From NCBI RefSeq assembly GCF_964275005.1, contig NC_092692.1, positions 14,453,584 through 14,517,583 on the forward strand: a stretch of DNA of 64,000 nt. The letters are read 5' to 3'. The notes under the pieces were generated by a model, which searched no databases, was not told the origin of the DNA, and worked only from the letters and a program-made list of their open reading frames with translations. Of the stretch, positions 43,677 through 56,480 are shown in pieces (position 1 is the stretch's first letter; the number at the start of each line of letters is the position of its first letter). Source of the stretch: Diadema setosum. Lineage: Eukaryota; Echinodermata; Echinoidea; Diadematoida; Diadematidae. The translations under genes were made by a program, and so were the position numbers.

Positions 43677-44150
43677 TGAGACCCGGGGGTCTCGCGCTCA
43701 CCTGAGTATCCCAAGTTCACCTTTCACGCAGTCACTAATCTAAATTACACACAGCTCTACTAAAATTTGACCAGACATTCTAAAGTAGAAAATGAAAATG
43801 TACAACGAGGACCCAAATTTGGACCCCCCCCCCCCTCCCCGGCTCCAAGGGGGGGGGGGGGGGGGAGGCACCATTGATCTGCCATGAACAAACTTGAAAC
43901 TTTAGTCATCAATGTACTTACTCATAGTATTAATTTTAGCTCTATCACTTTTGGTTCTAGAGAAGAAGACCCCCTGAAAGATTCCTTATTAATATAATTA
44001 TTATTACTATTTTTTTTTTTTGGGGGGGGGGGGGGGGCGGGCCCCCTAGGGCCCCCAGGGGGAGCATGGTGCCCATTTGGACAAATTTAGATCCTATACC
44101 CCCTGCACTATTGAGCTCATTCTTGCAACAAAATGTTCTTCCATAGAGCA
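43677..44150. repeat. CTCACCTGAG-type dispersed repeat, fragment
   Basis: The start GAGACCCGGGGGTCTCGCGC, then TCACCTGAGTATCCCAAG, and the body (AAAATTTGACCAGACATTCT...TGAAAATGTACAAC) match the start of the repeat at 59571-60630. Runs of C, G and T at 43825-43865 and 44010-44037 interrupt it. This copy lacks the terminal ACGACGG-rich tail. Confidence 0.75.
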
Positions 44151-44160
44151 CTAGAAATTA

Positions 44161-45160
44161 CTTTCACTCATTATCGATGAAATCAGGGTACATCGCCCAA
44201 AACAAACAAACAAACAAACAAACAATCAATCAATCAATCAATTCCACACAATGGTGGATTTCTGTTTGGTACCCTCGGATATCGCATCATATATGAACTC
44301 CGCTCAGAGGTAAATACTTGAATAGAGACTAGGGTTTAATAACTCAAAAAGTGCACGCGTTTGAAAATCTAGGTCGGAACAAACACAATTTCCTTTCGAT
44401 CTGACGGAAAATCGTCCTTAAAAAGTGAGGTGCACTTGTACAGGAAGTTTAGCCTATCAACCACAACTAATCGTTGTTTTCTGGGTTCCAGCGAACCTGC
44501 TATTGTTTGTTGTTTTTCATATTTTTCTCCTGATTTATATCAGCAAGTGTTTAGCATGACAAAGTGATAGGCGTGTCGATGGTCAATTCGGTACGTGAGT
44601 TAAACCTTTACACTACATATTACAATAATTTCTGATGCTGTTTCACGCTATATAGTCCAAAACCTTCCAGTCGCTTCAACAAAATATTTAATGTCCTCTA
44701 AAGGCCTCCGCACACCGATCACCATAACGGCAACGACCCGTTTTTTTTGTTTGTTTTTTTTTTTTTTGGTTGTTTTTTTTTTTTTGCTAAAATTGCTCTG
44801 CCTGAAAGAAAAACCGACATCGGATTTTATCCTGATGAACGGAAAGAGAAGGCAACTCGACAAATCTCAACATACGTGTACTTCAAGTTCTCGCCCAACT
44901 TTAATCGGGATGGATTTTGCAGAAAGCAAACTGGTGTACACGTACTTTGTGTATCACGTTGTTTGTGTCGTGATACGCGTGTCCTTGGCCCTAGCCAAGA
45001 CTTTCAGGCCTTTTTTCCAGCTAGAGATCGCGATACTGTATAAGCGGTATAATTCCTTTTAGTGTGTAATTTAGGACGCTTAAAATATCCGTTTGTCCCT
45101 CAATTTTCCCATCCAGCCGATGATAAATCTTGTGGCCTTCTTTTGCTCTTTTCTTCATCC
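44161..45160. other. No gene recognised
   Basis: CAAA/CAAT microsatellite at about 44199-44242 and poly-T runs at 44740-44785. No supported exon. Confidence 0.4.
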
Positions 45161-45162
45161 TC

Positions 45163-45164
45163 AT

Positions 45165-45218
<54 letters not shown>

Positions 45219-45229
45219 TAATATTATTA

Positions 45230-45277
<48 letters not shown>

Positions 45278-45280
45278 CTC
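45163..45280. repeat. Compound (TG)n(TA)n(ATT)n microsatellite
   Basis: TG/TA alternation to about 45212, then ATT triplets to about 45280. Frames crossing it encode Tyr-Ile or Leu repeats only. Confidence 0.95.
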
Positions 45281-45446
45281 TCTAAATTCTTTAAATTGAG
45301 ATGAGGGACCGATCCCAAATCAGATTGAAAATCTCAATCTAATAGAATAGAATAGAAGTCAATCTTGCTTTCAGTCAAGTTTGGGATTGGTCCCTCACCA
45401 CATAACAATCTTATGGATTGATTTCCATCTAAAGAATTTAGAGAGC
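45278..45446. repeat. Fold-back repeat about 170 bp
   Basis: CTCTCTAAATTCTTTA (45279) is mirrored by AAAGAATTTAGAGAG at the right end (about 45431-45445). Inside, GAGGGACCGATCCCAAA is mirrored by TTTGGGATTGGTCCCTC. It directly abuts the microsatellite. Confidence 0.75.
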
Positions 45447-45743
45447 AAGGAATCAAAACATAAACTAATAGGTAACCAAACTTACATGAAGTTATGTTAA
45501 GAGATGATTGGGTTGATTAGTGGAGAAAAAAAAAGGAAGAAAGAATTCGGCTCATTTTCAACGATTCCTCGATGCGTAATTTCCTCGAGGAAAGTAGCAC
45601 TTGTCCGAAATGTAGCATTCTTTCGTTACCACCAAATTTTCACGCCAGATTTCCTTACTCGATCAAGCCTAATGACTTCCGAACGTAAGAGAGAATAAAT
45701 AGAAAAGACTAGTGGATGTTTCTGTTGCTACAACTATCAAAAA

Positions 45744-45784
45744 CAGGGAGGTGGTCCAGGGGATTTGATTTTCTCATCTCCCTG
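45744..45784. mobile_element. 41-bp hairpin element without clear TSD
   Basis: It begins CAGGGAGGTGG and ends CATCTCCCTG, with a loop of about 20 nt. The 7-bp flanks (TCAAAAA, AACTCGG) do not match, so either the target duplication decayed or one edge is rearranged. Confidence 0.6.
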
Positions 45785-47891
45785 AACTCGGCATTTGCTT
45801 CAGAACAATTCGATTTTGTTTCTGTTTTCATATACACTGTAATAATATAATGTGTTCTTTTAGGCAAATACAGTCATGTGTATCGACCTGCACGACCATG
45901 GCAGCGTTCTGATATTTTGTTGTGTGCGACTCATTGCGTTCAGGAGAGAAAGAAAAAATGTGTTATGTTTTTCTACGAAACACCGTCGTTGAATGATTCA
46001 TTTCATCTCCCCCCCCCCCCCCCCCCTCCGTTATTGTGTCGAGCTTTGGCCTTGGCCTTAGGCTTGGGGTTTCAAACTTTGTTTTCAGGGGTCAATGCCT
46101 CGAGGAGTTGGACCTTGTGGGTCAGAGCGGTTTGGGGCTTCGTTTCTTTGCGGAACTACATGAACTTTTGAAGACGAATATTCGGCAACAGCAGTTTGAC
46201 AAAATGATTAATATACACTTCATCATGAATGTCGTGCAATACTTCACAGGATTTTTATCTTCTTCTTTTTTTAAAATTTGTATTTGTGTGTGTATGTGTC
46301 ACGGGTTTGTCTGCTGGTACACAGCTAAACCGTCGCTGGATACGCTCTTTATATACAATGTAGTATTCATGCACTTTTCAACATCGCGATGATTTATTAG
46401 TACTATTATTGTAGCCTAAGTTAGACAGGGTTTGAAAATTACTCAGTGCATACTTTGTGTTTATACGATCAGCAAAAAATTCCTATTGCATCTCACTGTG
46501 ATACTCTCTTATTATGATATATTATGGTAAGTGTATTGTGCCCAAATTATACTGAAAAAGTGTTGTTTTCTCTCCTTTTTTCACATCGTACAGATTCACC
46601 ACTGTAGGGTACATTATTATTGAAATCAGACACAGGGGCGAAGCCATCACAAATGTCCACCTTTCGATAGAAATGCACATTTATATATTTATTCAATACA
46701 ATAGAAATACAGAGATGATGAAATACAAAACATTGACAAAAAGAAAACGTTTTAACGGACACACACACACACACAAACACAAACATCACACACATACACA
46801 CGCCAGCGCACAGTAATAAGTACAGTCAATGCTTAGGGCATAATGTTATATGTGTACCACATACCAAATAATCAAATATAGATACAATGAAAAACATAAT
46901 ACTGGCAATATATTGCTCCTCAAATTTCTCGAGTTTCCGTGCTTAGTCGCTATGCTACATTTTTTTAGTTAGAGCGACCTCTACTTTCAAGTACACCACA
47001 ACATTCAAAGAGTTTGGTTACAAAATGGGCTAACCTTCATTTTTAAGCAATTTGAAGTAAGTCCATCATCAGATAGAACGAAATAAACCCTTTCCAGTGA
47101 TACATACTTCAGTTGTAACATCACAAGGAATATTCTTGAAGTTATAATTACAAATATCCCATGTTTTCTGATCATTTCCTTTGTTTGTGTTTAGCAGCTG
47201 AGCAATCGTATATAAATATCTCAACTTAACTGTAACACAGCTCGTTTTGCGGTCAAACTCTTCATTCAATATCTCGGAATGTTCTCGTTCAGTGCTTTCC
47301 TATCACAAGGGAAAATTCGGAGTGAAAGTACGACACAAAATGGTACATGTATAGTCAACAACTCTAATGCGCACCCAGATTTAACTCTTTGGGGACATTT
47401 TAGGCACTGATACTATGACGCGAGTTGGTGCCTCATCAAAATTTAATGTTCTTCAGTCACATGCAGGGGAATGCAAATTATTGTACATCTACATGCTAAT
47501 CGACGGAAAGATATAACAGTGCATTTTGCACGAATCCGTACCAACAGTTTTGGAGGGGGAAAATACAATCAAACAAACCAACACCAAAACGGTGTTTCAG
47601 TGAAGAGAGAGAGAGAGAGAGAGAGATTCGAATCATAAAAAGGTCACCCACATTCAGAGGGTTCAATGATAGGTGCAATTTCCGTTTCCCGTCTTGGTCT
47701 GTCACGCGCTTTTAGCGTATCGTCGTTAACCTGGAGGCCACAGTGGTATATATCTCGCTCTGAGTGGGCGAAAATCGACAGATAATATGTACATTGTCTC
47801 CGGAATGCTTTGACTTTCTAAACACATAAAAAAACAAACATGATTCCCTACTTTATCAGGAGATAACCTCGTACTCTTCTTCGTTGTTTAT
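45785..47891. other. No gene confirmed
   Basis: C-run at 46010-46026, (CA)n at about 46760-46800 and (GA)n at about 47605-47626. A plus-strand frame after a possible acceptor at 46088 is discussed under rejected items. Nothing else is supported. Confidence 0.35.
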
Positions 47892-47987
47892 TTAAAGGAA
47901 TGGTATACACATGTACTTTGGTTGATATGAGGATTCAGTTTTTAACGTTTTGCAAGATAATTAGAAACCACTTATCCCTCCCTTTAA
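47892..47987. mobile_element. Short TTAA-flanked MITE, 96 bp
   Basis: TTAAAGGAATGGTATA at the left and TCCCTCCCTTTAA at the right, TTAA at both ends. The interior (TTTGGTTGATATGAGGATTC, ATAATTAGAAACCACTT) matches the ends of the larger family members at 50512 and 61343, so this is an internal-deletion derivative. Confidence 0.8.
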
Positions 47988-49418
47988 GATGATTAACATA
48001 TAATCTTATTTTCTCTTGGTTTTCCTCACTGCCAACTAACGAGCGATCACTATCTCACATCACAGCTCATCGCTTTGTGCTCCGAGAGGCAACTTTGTAT
48101 ACTCACATACAGCCTAATTTCACAACGAATTACTCTAACACCATTACACACAAAAAGCCATTTAGTCATACATGTGGGTATACAAACACGCATGCGTAAT
48201 CACGACTTAGTTTAAATCAAACGAGAAGATCAAAACAATTCCTCATTGAACATTACAAAATACCTGAGCCTGAGAATTTGGACACCTCGAAAAAAAACAA
48301 ACGAGCATTAAAAAAAAAAAAGAAAAAAACCGGGGATATTTCCAGTTAAAATTTGATTTATGTTATTTGTATATGAATTTGTTTGCCTTTCTTTTATTTT
48401 GATTACATTATACATCACTTAGTATGAGACTGTTATGCGCATTGAGTATATATTCTTATAGAAACTGCGTAATATAAATTCGCAATATATGTTATTACTA
48501 CTGTTGTTATTACATAATCTTTCTGTCTTTTTTGGAAGGGGAGGGGGCTGTCTTGTGACAGTCTAAACACCGGCATAAACAAAGAATCAGAAAGGGTCTG
48601 GAGGAGATTCACCATGACACCAACCCCCAAGACAGCGATCTCCATCAGGTCAGTTGCATACCATACTCCCATACTTGATGACGACCCGGGAAAGTGTAGG
48701 GCCTACAGCCAACCGTAACCATCCCGCACACATTTAGCTCAGGTTCATTCGGGACCGCATCCGACACACAGGAAGAGAGGTTTGGGCTTGGAATGGCCAA
48801 TTAGTCATATTACTAGGATAGGTCAAAATCAGGTACCACTCTTTTACGGTGTGGATTCTGCCTCGTGACATGCAACCCTCAATAGGGGAAGTATGTGTGA
48901 GGTGTTTTTTTTTTTTTTGGGGGGGGGGGTGGGGGAGGGGGTGGTTAGTGCTGTACGCTATTCACCAACAGCGTAATCATCCTGAGGAAGAACAGAACAT
49001 ACTGGTCCAAACGCCAATTTGCTAAGTTATTTATCAGGCCCAAATTCATCCAAGAAACAATCTACGTGGTACATAAGAAACCCACACGCTTATATTCTCA
49101 AAAAACTCATAAATAAAAGAAATTTATTATCTGTATAATTAGAACTTAATCATAATCATTTATACTCGTAATCTGTTGGATCATCATCTGACCAGCACAA
49201 TGGTCGTCAGAGTCGTTTTTTCTTTTCTTTTTTTTTTCCTTTTTTTGGTAATGGGACCCAGTCTGAGTCACACTACATGCCAGTCCAGACACGCTTTACA
49301 TCAGTCTGAACCGCTCTCACACACTTCACACCAATCCCGACCACATTCACACCGGTATACATTCACACTCGTGCAACTGGTGAACGTGTCTGTTCACGGG
49401 ACATGACGGCAACTCAAT
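47988..49418. other. 3' flank of the secreted-protein gene, no other gene
   Basis: A T-run followed by a G-run at about 48904-48928 and a run of imperfect CA/TCACAC-type repeats at 49260-49375. I see no exon. Confidence 0.4.
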
Positions 49419-49689
49419 TTACGCTTTCACGTGTGTCTTGTGGTGTGTTCGCGAAGGTTTCCTCGGCTTTGACAGGCCGTCCAATCCGAACGGGAGCTCG
49501 AGCATGAATGGCTGCTCGCTGGAGTCGAAGTCCAGGGTATCGATGTAGGCTTCCTTGCAGCAGCGCTGAAACTCGTCGGCCAGCCGCGGGAGGGCACCCG
49601 AGACGCACTTGCTGTACTGCCGAATATCCACGTAACGTTGAGGATCAACTCTAGAGACTTTGAAGTTGCCAGGCCGGTTCAGATCATGC
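49419..49689 (-). CDS. Secreted cysteine-rich protein, exon 3 (last)
   Basis: Acceptor TTCCTTTTGCAG precedes 49689 and the frame ends TAA at 49421-49419. It reads R-HDLNRPGNFKVSRVD..., then KCVSGALPRLADEFQRCCKEAY and a low-complexity tail ending HHKTHVKA. The Cys...F-x-x-C-C pattern pairs with CC-x-L-G...C in exon 2, resembling the CC...C...C...CC layout of fibulin-type anaphylatoxin-like modules, though the middle spacing is longer than usual. The predicted mature protein is extracellular with six cysteines in this region. I cannot name an orthologue. Confidence 0.72.
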
Positions 49690-50164
49690 CTGCAAAAGGA
49701 AACGCGACGACAATACATTATTGAGAAAAGACAAACAATCACACTCACTCAACAATAACTGTAAAGCAAATTGTAAAATTTTTGCTGCACTTTTGTTGGC
49801 TTTATCTCGAGTCCTACGGAATTCACAGTTTAAAACGGAGATTTCTCTCCATTCCAGAATGATAACAGAAGGTAAAACAACAACAAAAACCAACCTCCGA
49901 AACCGTGCAACTCAGTGACACGAGCATTTCGAATCCCAAAGTTCTGGCACATCTTATCGTCAGCGGGACGACGAACACAATATGCAACAGCGAATGTTTA
50001 AATCTTCAAACACCACGCGCCAGCACTGTTACTCCTGGACAAAATAAGATGTTTGTCCAACATGTATGGTACTTGGGTAGGTTCACTCGGAAGCCCTGGG
50101 CCATGGATTATGCGGCCGATTGCAACTTAGCACCCAAACTGAATCTCTTCTGCCAATAACGTAC

Positions 50165-50501
50165 CTCATGAGCATCTGGCGCCGGTAGTGCTCCGGATTG
50201 CAGAGGTGGCCATTTCTGCCAGCCTTGGCGCCGAGCACGCAACACGTGTTGCGCGTTTCGGGAAGTCGTGGACGCTTCGTGGAGAACATTTCACTGAGGC
50301 TGCTGCTTGGAGCTTTGGTGGGCGGTGTTGGCTTGCGGTCGGAGAAGGGAAGACTGTTGAGGGCGTTCTCTGGCCCCTCTCCGCTTCCAGACATGAAGTT
50401 TGATGCCTCAGCAGCCGCGTGAGTTTGTTCGTTGCTCTCCGGTATCAGCTGCACCCTCTGCTGCGACTCCTCAGCCCTCATCCTCTCCCTCATCAAAAAT
50501 T
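50165..50501 (-). CDS. Secreted cysteine-rich protein, exon 2
   Basis: 337 bp between acceptor TGTCTTCCAG and donor GTACGT. It starts in phase 1, giving EFLMRERMRAEESQQR after the carried G, and ends in phase 2. The first ~80 residues are acidic or low complexity (Ser, Pro, Glu). Then come a basic stretch FSTKRPRLPETRNT and CCVLGAKAGRNGHLC. KR could be a furin-type cleavage site. The exon's acceptor lies only 8 bp from a TTAA MITE (50512-50900), so intron 1's branch point probably falls in transposon sequence. Confidence 0.75.
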
Positions 50502-50511
50502 CTGGAAGACA

Positions 50512-50900
50512 TTAAAAGGATTGTATAGGTTTGGTTGAGACCTAATTTCAGGTTTCTAACATTTTTGGTGAGATAATGAGAAACCTCTTATGAAATATGA
50601 AAGAGCATGTAATTCTATGAGGAATTCAACGTTTATTTAATGAAAATTGGCTTTGAAATGGCTGAGATATTCTAAAAAGAGCAATTCTAATAAAGTGTGG
50701 GACCCACACTTTATTACGATCGCTTTATTTTACTTTGTTTTTGGAGGTTTCAATCATACAATACCCGATTTTCATCAAATAAACTTTGATTTCCTCTTAA
50801 AATGGTATGCTCTGTACAATATCATAAGTGTTATCTTGGTATCTTGCAAAAAGTTAAAAGCCCAATTCTGATCTCCTCCAATACTGTACCATCCCTTTAA
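50512..50900. mobile_element. TTAA-flanked MITE, 389 bp
   Basis: Left TTAAAAGGATTGTATAGG and right GTACCATCCCTTTAA, TTAA at both edges. Arms are inverted copies: TTTGGTTGAGACC, GATAATGAGAAACC and GAGGAATTCAACG on the left are mirrored on the right. The centre contains GTGTGGGACCCACAC. It is the same family as 47892-47987 and 61343-61760, of Kolobok/piggyBac-like target specificity, without coding capacity. Confidence 0.85.
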
Positions 50901-53900
50901 TGAAAGAATTACCACGTTATATTGCCATACTATACTATACATGCAGAAGTAATGACATCTTTTTCTCCCGCCCTTATTCTTGACCTATTACTGTAATGAT
51001 CTGTGTCTATGTACGTTATTCATTATGTATGGATATGATACCTAAGATGATCTACTGTATATCAATGATGGTGTTTTCACAGCTATTTCGCCCTGTTCCA
51101 GTGGAACTCATTCGCGCTCTTTTTCATATTCCCTGCGTGACTCTGTGTTTGTTTTCAAATATTTTACACATACATAATAATCATATATATATATATATAT
51201 ATATATAAAGGGAGGTGCCACAAGAAATTAATTTCGGGGCACCAAAAGAAAAGGTTAGCATCGAGACTTGATACATAGGTACCTACACATACATATAATT
51301 ATACTAGTGATTTGCCCAAACAGAATATTAGTGATATTTTTTAGCTGTAATTCGGTGTTGACGTCAGGTTCATTGTTTCTGTACTGAACGTGAAACACTG
51401 TCCTCTGCATAAAAAGCACTATGGTAAAGGGGAAAAGACTTTGAAATAAATGATGCGAACCCTGGTCGGTCTTGTCGGCTAACATCCTCGGGACAGTGTT
51501 TTGCCCAAGATGTCCCTCAAAGCTACAGTGACGGGTAATATCAAGGAGGTGTGTGATACCCTGTTGGGCATACCAGCATTGCTTGGGGTAATGGTGGTGG
51601 CGGAGGAGGAGCCCTCCGGTACACCAGTGTATACTCTGAAGATGCTACTCAAGGTACGTAAGACTGAGTATAACAATCAGCAATTTAAACGCACTCTTCC
51701 AATAGGCTAGCACTTTTCCACAAAGTATACTTCAAAAAGAAAAAGGCTCAAATTGTAAAAACAACTCTTTTCCTGGCTTTGAGAAATACAAGCAATTTAT
51801 GATAAAGATTCAAAATAAAATAGTATAGTAAATAGATAGTACGTGGTTTTTGATGCTGTATGAGTAAACGACCGGACAAACTTTAGACTGTGTTAAAGGG
51901 AAAAAATGCTCATCCAGCATCACCTCAACAGATTGTGTAAGAGGCAGGATTACACGACCTAGACACGTCGTATTATTTCAATCGACAGACGGGGCAAGCT
52001 GTGGTAGCCAACTGTGGACTCTTTTCCGCTTCCTAGCGGTCGAAACACCCTGCGGATGTTCATTTTATGGAAGAGGATTTCCGGTCTCATCCCAAATAGG
52101 GTGTGTCCACAAAGTACAGCACATACATGTATCAGTCTATTAGAGCGACCTATACGAGTACACACTCATTCTTTCTTGAGTGTCTTAAACAGAGTACTGA
52201 AATTCCATACATAATACAAGTACTCTGTACACTTTGAACACAGTAAAACTTGACGAGAAAAGTCAATAATCTGGCAAGTTCAACCCCGCCCATGCTTGGT
52301 ACGTCATTACAACTTTTACGCTGTTGGAATGAAATCCACATCCAGACAGGAAATTTAGTGAAGACAAGTGTGGAAGCGGATTGGAGGATATGGTTTATGG
52401 GCAGATGAAATCGTTTCGTCATCTAATTTGCATATGTGAGTGAGACCAATATCCGTGTGATACTCCACAACCATTTTCATCTATCCGGTCAAACTTTTAA
52501 GGCTTAGAGAAAGGTAACGCGGGGGGGGGGGGGTCTAAGAAGTGTAAGGTTTATTGCAATTTTACACCTTTGAAAGTCCTTTAAAAGAACACGTGTTCTG
52601 TTTAAGGGTGCGTTTCAACATGCTCAATTCGCGAAGGCGGAATCAGCGTTTGGATACACTGATCCAAAACTGATCCAAAATGCAGTTCATGGGTGTACTG
52701 TTTCTATTTCTAAAACAAGAATATCTATTTTACATAAATATATTTTTTAAACAATACATAATTCTTTCGAGCTCGAAAAAGAGACGATTTCGCGAACAAG
52801 CACTGCGCATTGCTGAAAAACTATAAACTCGTGCTGCAGCGAGCTGCTGAGCATACGTATCTACTTTGCGTTAACCGGAAAGGCGTTGAGATGACATCAG
52901 AATAAAGGTCTATACGTGATTTTGAGTTTATGCTTCGCTGTAAAACGCGTTGATAGAGATAGAGAACGCACCTTTTTTTTAGAATCAGCGTTTTGAAACG
53001 CGTTCATGTCAAAATGAGTCGAGATGCACCCGTGCTTTGAACTAAATGTGTCTCAAAAGCCTGATTATGTTCCCCCCACCCCCCCCCCCCCAAAAAAAAA
53101 ATATAAACGCACCCTTAGGCTTTCCCTTGCCCAGTTACTCCTCTTTTGCAGTCCTTTTTCTCACATCAGTGAAAATTTGCACGTAAAAGGAGCGTTACGT
53201 TGCATTTTCACTGGAACTCCCAAAGTAAACATGTCAGCCCTGCAAATGTCTCCTTTTCTTACCCCCCCCCCCCCAGGTTCAACATGATGACCTCTGGGAA
53301 ATTCCGCACATTTTCTTCATGATTGGAGTCTTTTGTGAATAAACACATATCTCGCATTGAAACGAGAGAATGTTTTATCATCATTATCATCAATATTATT
53401 ATCTTTCTTCCACCCAGGGTCCCAAGAACGATAATACTCGTAATTTTAATCTTAACATTTGGAGAAGATCTCGCATATTTGCCTGATTCAATTTATCAAA
53501 ATGATAGCGGGCCCAACAGCGATTGGCATTTCGGCTCTGCATGGGAGTTGGCTCCTCTTGCCAAGTCTTGCTCTTTCCTTCATTCAGTTTCTTGCCACCA
53601 GGTTTTCTCGGCCCAGTTAGCCGCTCCATTTATTTACCCATTACCAATGGATTATCATCAATTTCAATCCTGATGGAGGGGGGCACCAGCGTACCCGGTG
53701 ACGCGGAGCCGACCTTTGACCCAGAAAGGCAAAGAATGATGGGCGCTTGTCTCCCTCTTGCTGCTGTCAAATTCACGTGTTTTTCTCTTATCCCTCTTCA
53801 TAAATTTATACATACATGAACATATTCATGTATATACATATATATGCAGGTACATACACACACATACATGTATATGTCATTATTATGTACCATAATAATA

Positions 53901-53990
53901 TTATGGTATCACATAATAATGTGTAATAATATACATATGATAATGATAATATGTATGTGTGTGAGCGACGTTTATGCGTATATCAGTGTG
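50901..53990. other. Intron 1 of secreted-protein gene, no exon confirmed
   Basis: (TA)n at about 51183-51206, G-run at 52520-52532, C-runs next to A-runs at about 53078-53101, and another C-run at 53263-53275. A partial hairpin-like CAAGGAGGTGTGTGATACC lies at 51542-51560. The plus open frame 51501-51710 has no motif. An imperfect palindrome of ATTATT/AATAAT type lies at 53878-53935. Confidence 0.35.
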
Positions 53991-54048
53991 ATCAAACCAA
54001 AGAAGTACTAGGCGAGCTCGCTTACAAGCAGTACCTTCTTGATCAGAC
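53991..54048. mobile_element. 44-bp hairpin element, 6/7 TSD
   Basis: The element 53998-54041 begins CAAAGAAGTACT and ends AGTACCTTCTTG with GGCGAGCTCGC at the centre. It is closely similar in layout to 9821-9859 (both have GTACT/AGTAC and a GGCGAGC core). Flanks ATCAAAC and ATCAGAC match at 6 of 7. Confidence 0.75.
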
Positions 54049-54190
54049 CAGCTATAAATATATGAGAAGTCCATTATTCTCAAACCGTTGGTACAAAGCC
54101 ATAAATCCTTCCAATATTTAATGTTAATGTACTTCAAGCAGGGTGATGATGGATTGAGTGTAGGCAATTCCGTTTCTAGTCAGCATGGAA

Positions 54191-54360
54191 CAGTGCACTC
54201 CCGCTTTAACGAACACGGTTGTAACAATCCGGTTACAACGAAACAAAATACAGGCCGCAACAGAGCCGTTCTGTTTTTTATTGTTTATTAGCTCGGTAAT
54301 AACGAAATTTCGAAGAAAACTGCCAGTCCCGAGGACTTCGTTAAAACAGGAGTCCACTGT
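54191..54360. mobile_element. pogo/Tigger-like MITE
   Basis: It starts CAGTGCACTCCCGCTTTAAC and ends GTTAAAACAGGAGTCCACTG, inverted near-copies of the CAGTGGACTCCxGxTTTAACG type. TA follows the right end; the left flank has AA instead of TA. It has internal TAACGAA-type repeats and no coding capacity. Confidence 0.75.
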
Positions 54361-55880
54361 ATACCATCAGATAAAACATACATCACGGAGGCAATGAAGG
54401 TAACTCATCCAATGGTCCATGGGATTATTCGAGATTGGTGCAATACCACGACTAACATTCTATTTATACACATGATTATTTCAATATTGTGATGGTCGAC
54501 GTACCTGGTCATCTCCCATATGGCAGATACGCGACGCATCAAGTATCACATTGCTCGTTTGCCCCACTGGGAGCCCTATTATTCTCGACAGGTTATTTAC
54601 GAGCGCTCCTCATATCTTCAACCTGTTTGTCAAAACATATTTAAACACAATAGTCATGATCACCCAAATACCACACATAGTCACATGGTCAGTGCCAACA
54701 TTGTGATAACCACGTTTGGAGCCCCGCTGAGTTCTACCATACCATGGAGAAATGTTGTATGTAGCTCCATGGTTGGAGCATGGAGTTACATGTAGGCACC
54801 TACATTTTTTGTTTTGTTTTTGGTATTTGTCTTGAAATTTACAAAATTGCATCACTGTTCATAGTTTGTTTTTCATTGCATTGTTATGTTATGATGTGTA
54901 TTCAAAGGTTGTAATCGTATGTGTTGGAAATGAAATAAAACGAAATGAAATTACAGTGTAAATTAAATGTACATGTACTAAACATTGTAACTCCATGACT
55001 GGAGGCATGGAGCATATGTCTCTCCAACACTTCCCCGGTTGTATAGTTACGCGCCAATCCATACTTAAATGACTTTATGGGAGGGGAGGAAGTATTGAAA
55101 CTTCTCTAATTCTCTCTCTCTCTCTCTCTCTCTCTTGTAATCTGCCTTCCTTATACGAATATCACTCAATTCAAGTATTATGGATCCGTACAGAAAACCC
55201 GGGCTCTTGTCCTGTATAGGCCTACACCTTGGGTATATAATATCTTACAATATGTGACGCGAAAACATAATAATGTTCTGTTGATAAGCTGCCACCGCCT
55301 ATTGATCCCTTCGTTTTGCAGGTTTCTCGCTTCGACCTCTTGAAGTTAGGGTCTGTATTGTTCTCATGTGTTTGGAAAACACACCTGTTAACTGCCACAT
55401 ACTTTCCTACCCGAGCAGATCCAGTGTAAAGGTCTATTTCAGGTTAGATGAGCAAGAAATATTTAGGCCCAAGTCATCCCCGGATGTTACCACAGAACCG
55501 TTGCTCCATTAGCCGCATCGTAACTGACTGATGCGAAAAGCAGTCGGATGTATAAGCCCACGATGGGATAAACGGTCGATCCTGTTGTTTGGTGGATATT
55601 TTTTCGAAAACATCTCCGGAGCTGGCACGCAGGCAGAGTGGATTGCCCCTGTATTTCCCAGGGTACAGCGCCCTGACCCCCTCACCCCTTCCATTGACCT
55701 TGAATCAGGAGCGGGGTCAACAACGAGCAGGACGCCTCCAAGAGGACAGCTTGATCCATCTGATATAATTACATCTCCAACATGCCGTTGGCGTTAACGT
55801 TTTCTCCAGCACCTTTCCAGGTTTGGTGTTTGATTGGTCATGTGTCATCTCAAGATACAGAGCCTGGTATATCTAGGAGG
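54361..55880. other. Intronic, no exon; perfect hairpins
   Basis: Two bare hairpins: ACCATGGAG-15nt-CTCCATGGT (about 54737-54769) and CTCCATG-8nt-CATGGAG (about 54993-55014). (CT)n at 55109-55135. The open frame 55531-55797 has no motif I recognise. Confidence 0.4.
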
Positions 55881-55921
55881 GTACCAGCAGGGAGGTGGAA
55901 ATGCCACCTCCCTGGTACTAT
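55864..55921. mobile_element. 27-bp hairpin element
   Basis: 55888-55914 has perfect 11-bp ends CAGGGAGGTGG / CCACCTCCCTG around AAATG. Flanks GTACCAG and GTACTAT match at 5 of 7. The left flank belongs to the palindrome CTGGTA-12nt-TACCAG (55864-55887). Confidence 0.75.
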
Positions 55922-56310
55922 GAAGGTGGAACTGGAGGTCCAGGGCGAGCTCTTTCCAAACAGAAGAGCAGGATATCGGGGTATGAGTCAGTGTTCAAAG
56001 TGGAGATGACATTACTGTTAATTGTCATTCACTGCTAAACAGGAAATGCTGTGCGACCACAGAATCTACCTTATCATTTTACGCACCTGAGAGCTTCGGA
56101 TGTATCGAGAGATAATTGTCTAGACTTAATATTCCATTCTATCATGACCATCTTCTACATAAGATACAGAACGTACTTTGCACTACTCTCTCTCTCTCTC
56201 TCTCTCCCTCTTCATGTACTTTACCACTCGCGGGACCGGACATTCTGAGATTGGATGAATTGATTCGAATATTTCCCTCTTATTGACCCTTCAGTCTAGT
56301 TGGTCCCTGC

Positions 56311-56405
56311 TTAACCCGTTGAGGACGGAGTGATTTTGCTATACAACACACATTTCCCATAGACACCCGCCCGAGTATGCGTGACTCTCGTCCTCAACGG
56401 GTTAA
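56311..56405. mobile_element. 95-bp TTAA MITE
   Basis: Perfect 17-bp inverted ends TTAACCCGTTGAGGACG, including TTAA on each side, with a 60-bp centre. The CCCGTTGAGGAC-type end is known from piggyBac/Kolobok-like MITEs. Confidence 0.85.
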
Positions 56406-56480
56406 TGGTAGTTGTAGATATGCCCGTCTCAGAACAGGTGTTTTTTCTATACTCTCTCTAGTTTCTTCTTCCCGTCTTGT

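Noticed and set aside
46089..46230. Possible plus-strand exon after TTTGTTTTCAG (LEELDLVGQ...FFAELHELLK)
   Set aside because: It has an acceptor-like start and reasonable composition, but no donor or stop in a sensible place, no partner exon and no recognised family.
51501..51710. Plus-strand open frame MPKMSLKATVTGN...
   Set aside because: No motif, no signal for splicing at the start, and it overlaps a degenerate CAAGGAGGTG hairpin (51542-51563) whose flanks do not match.
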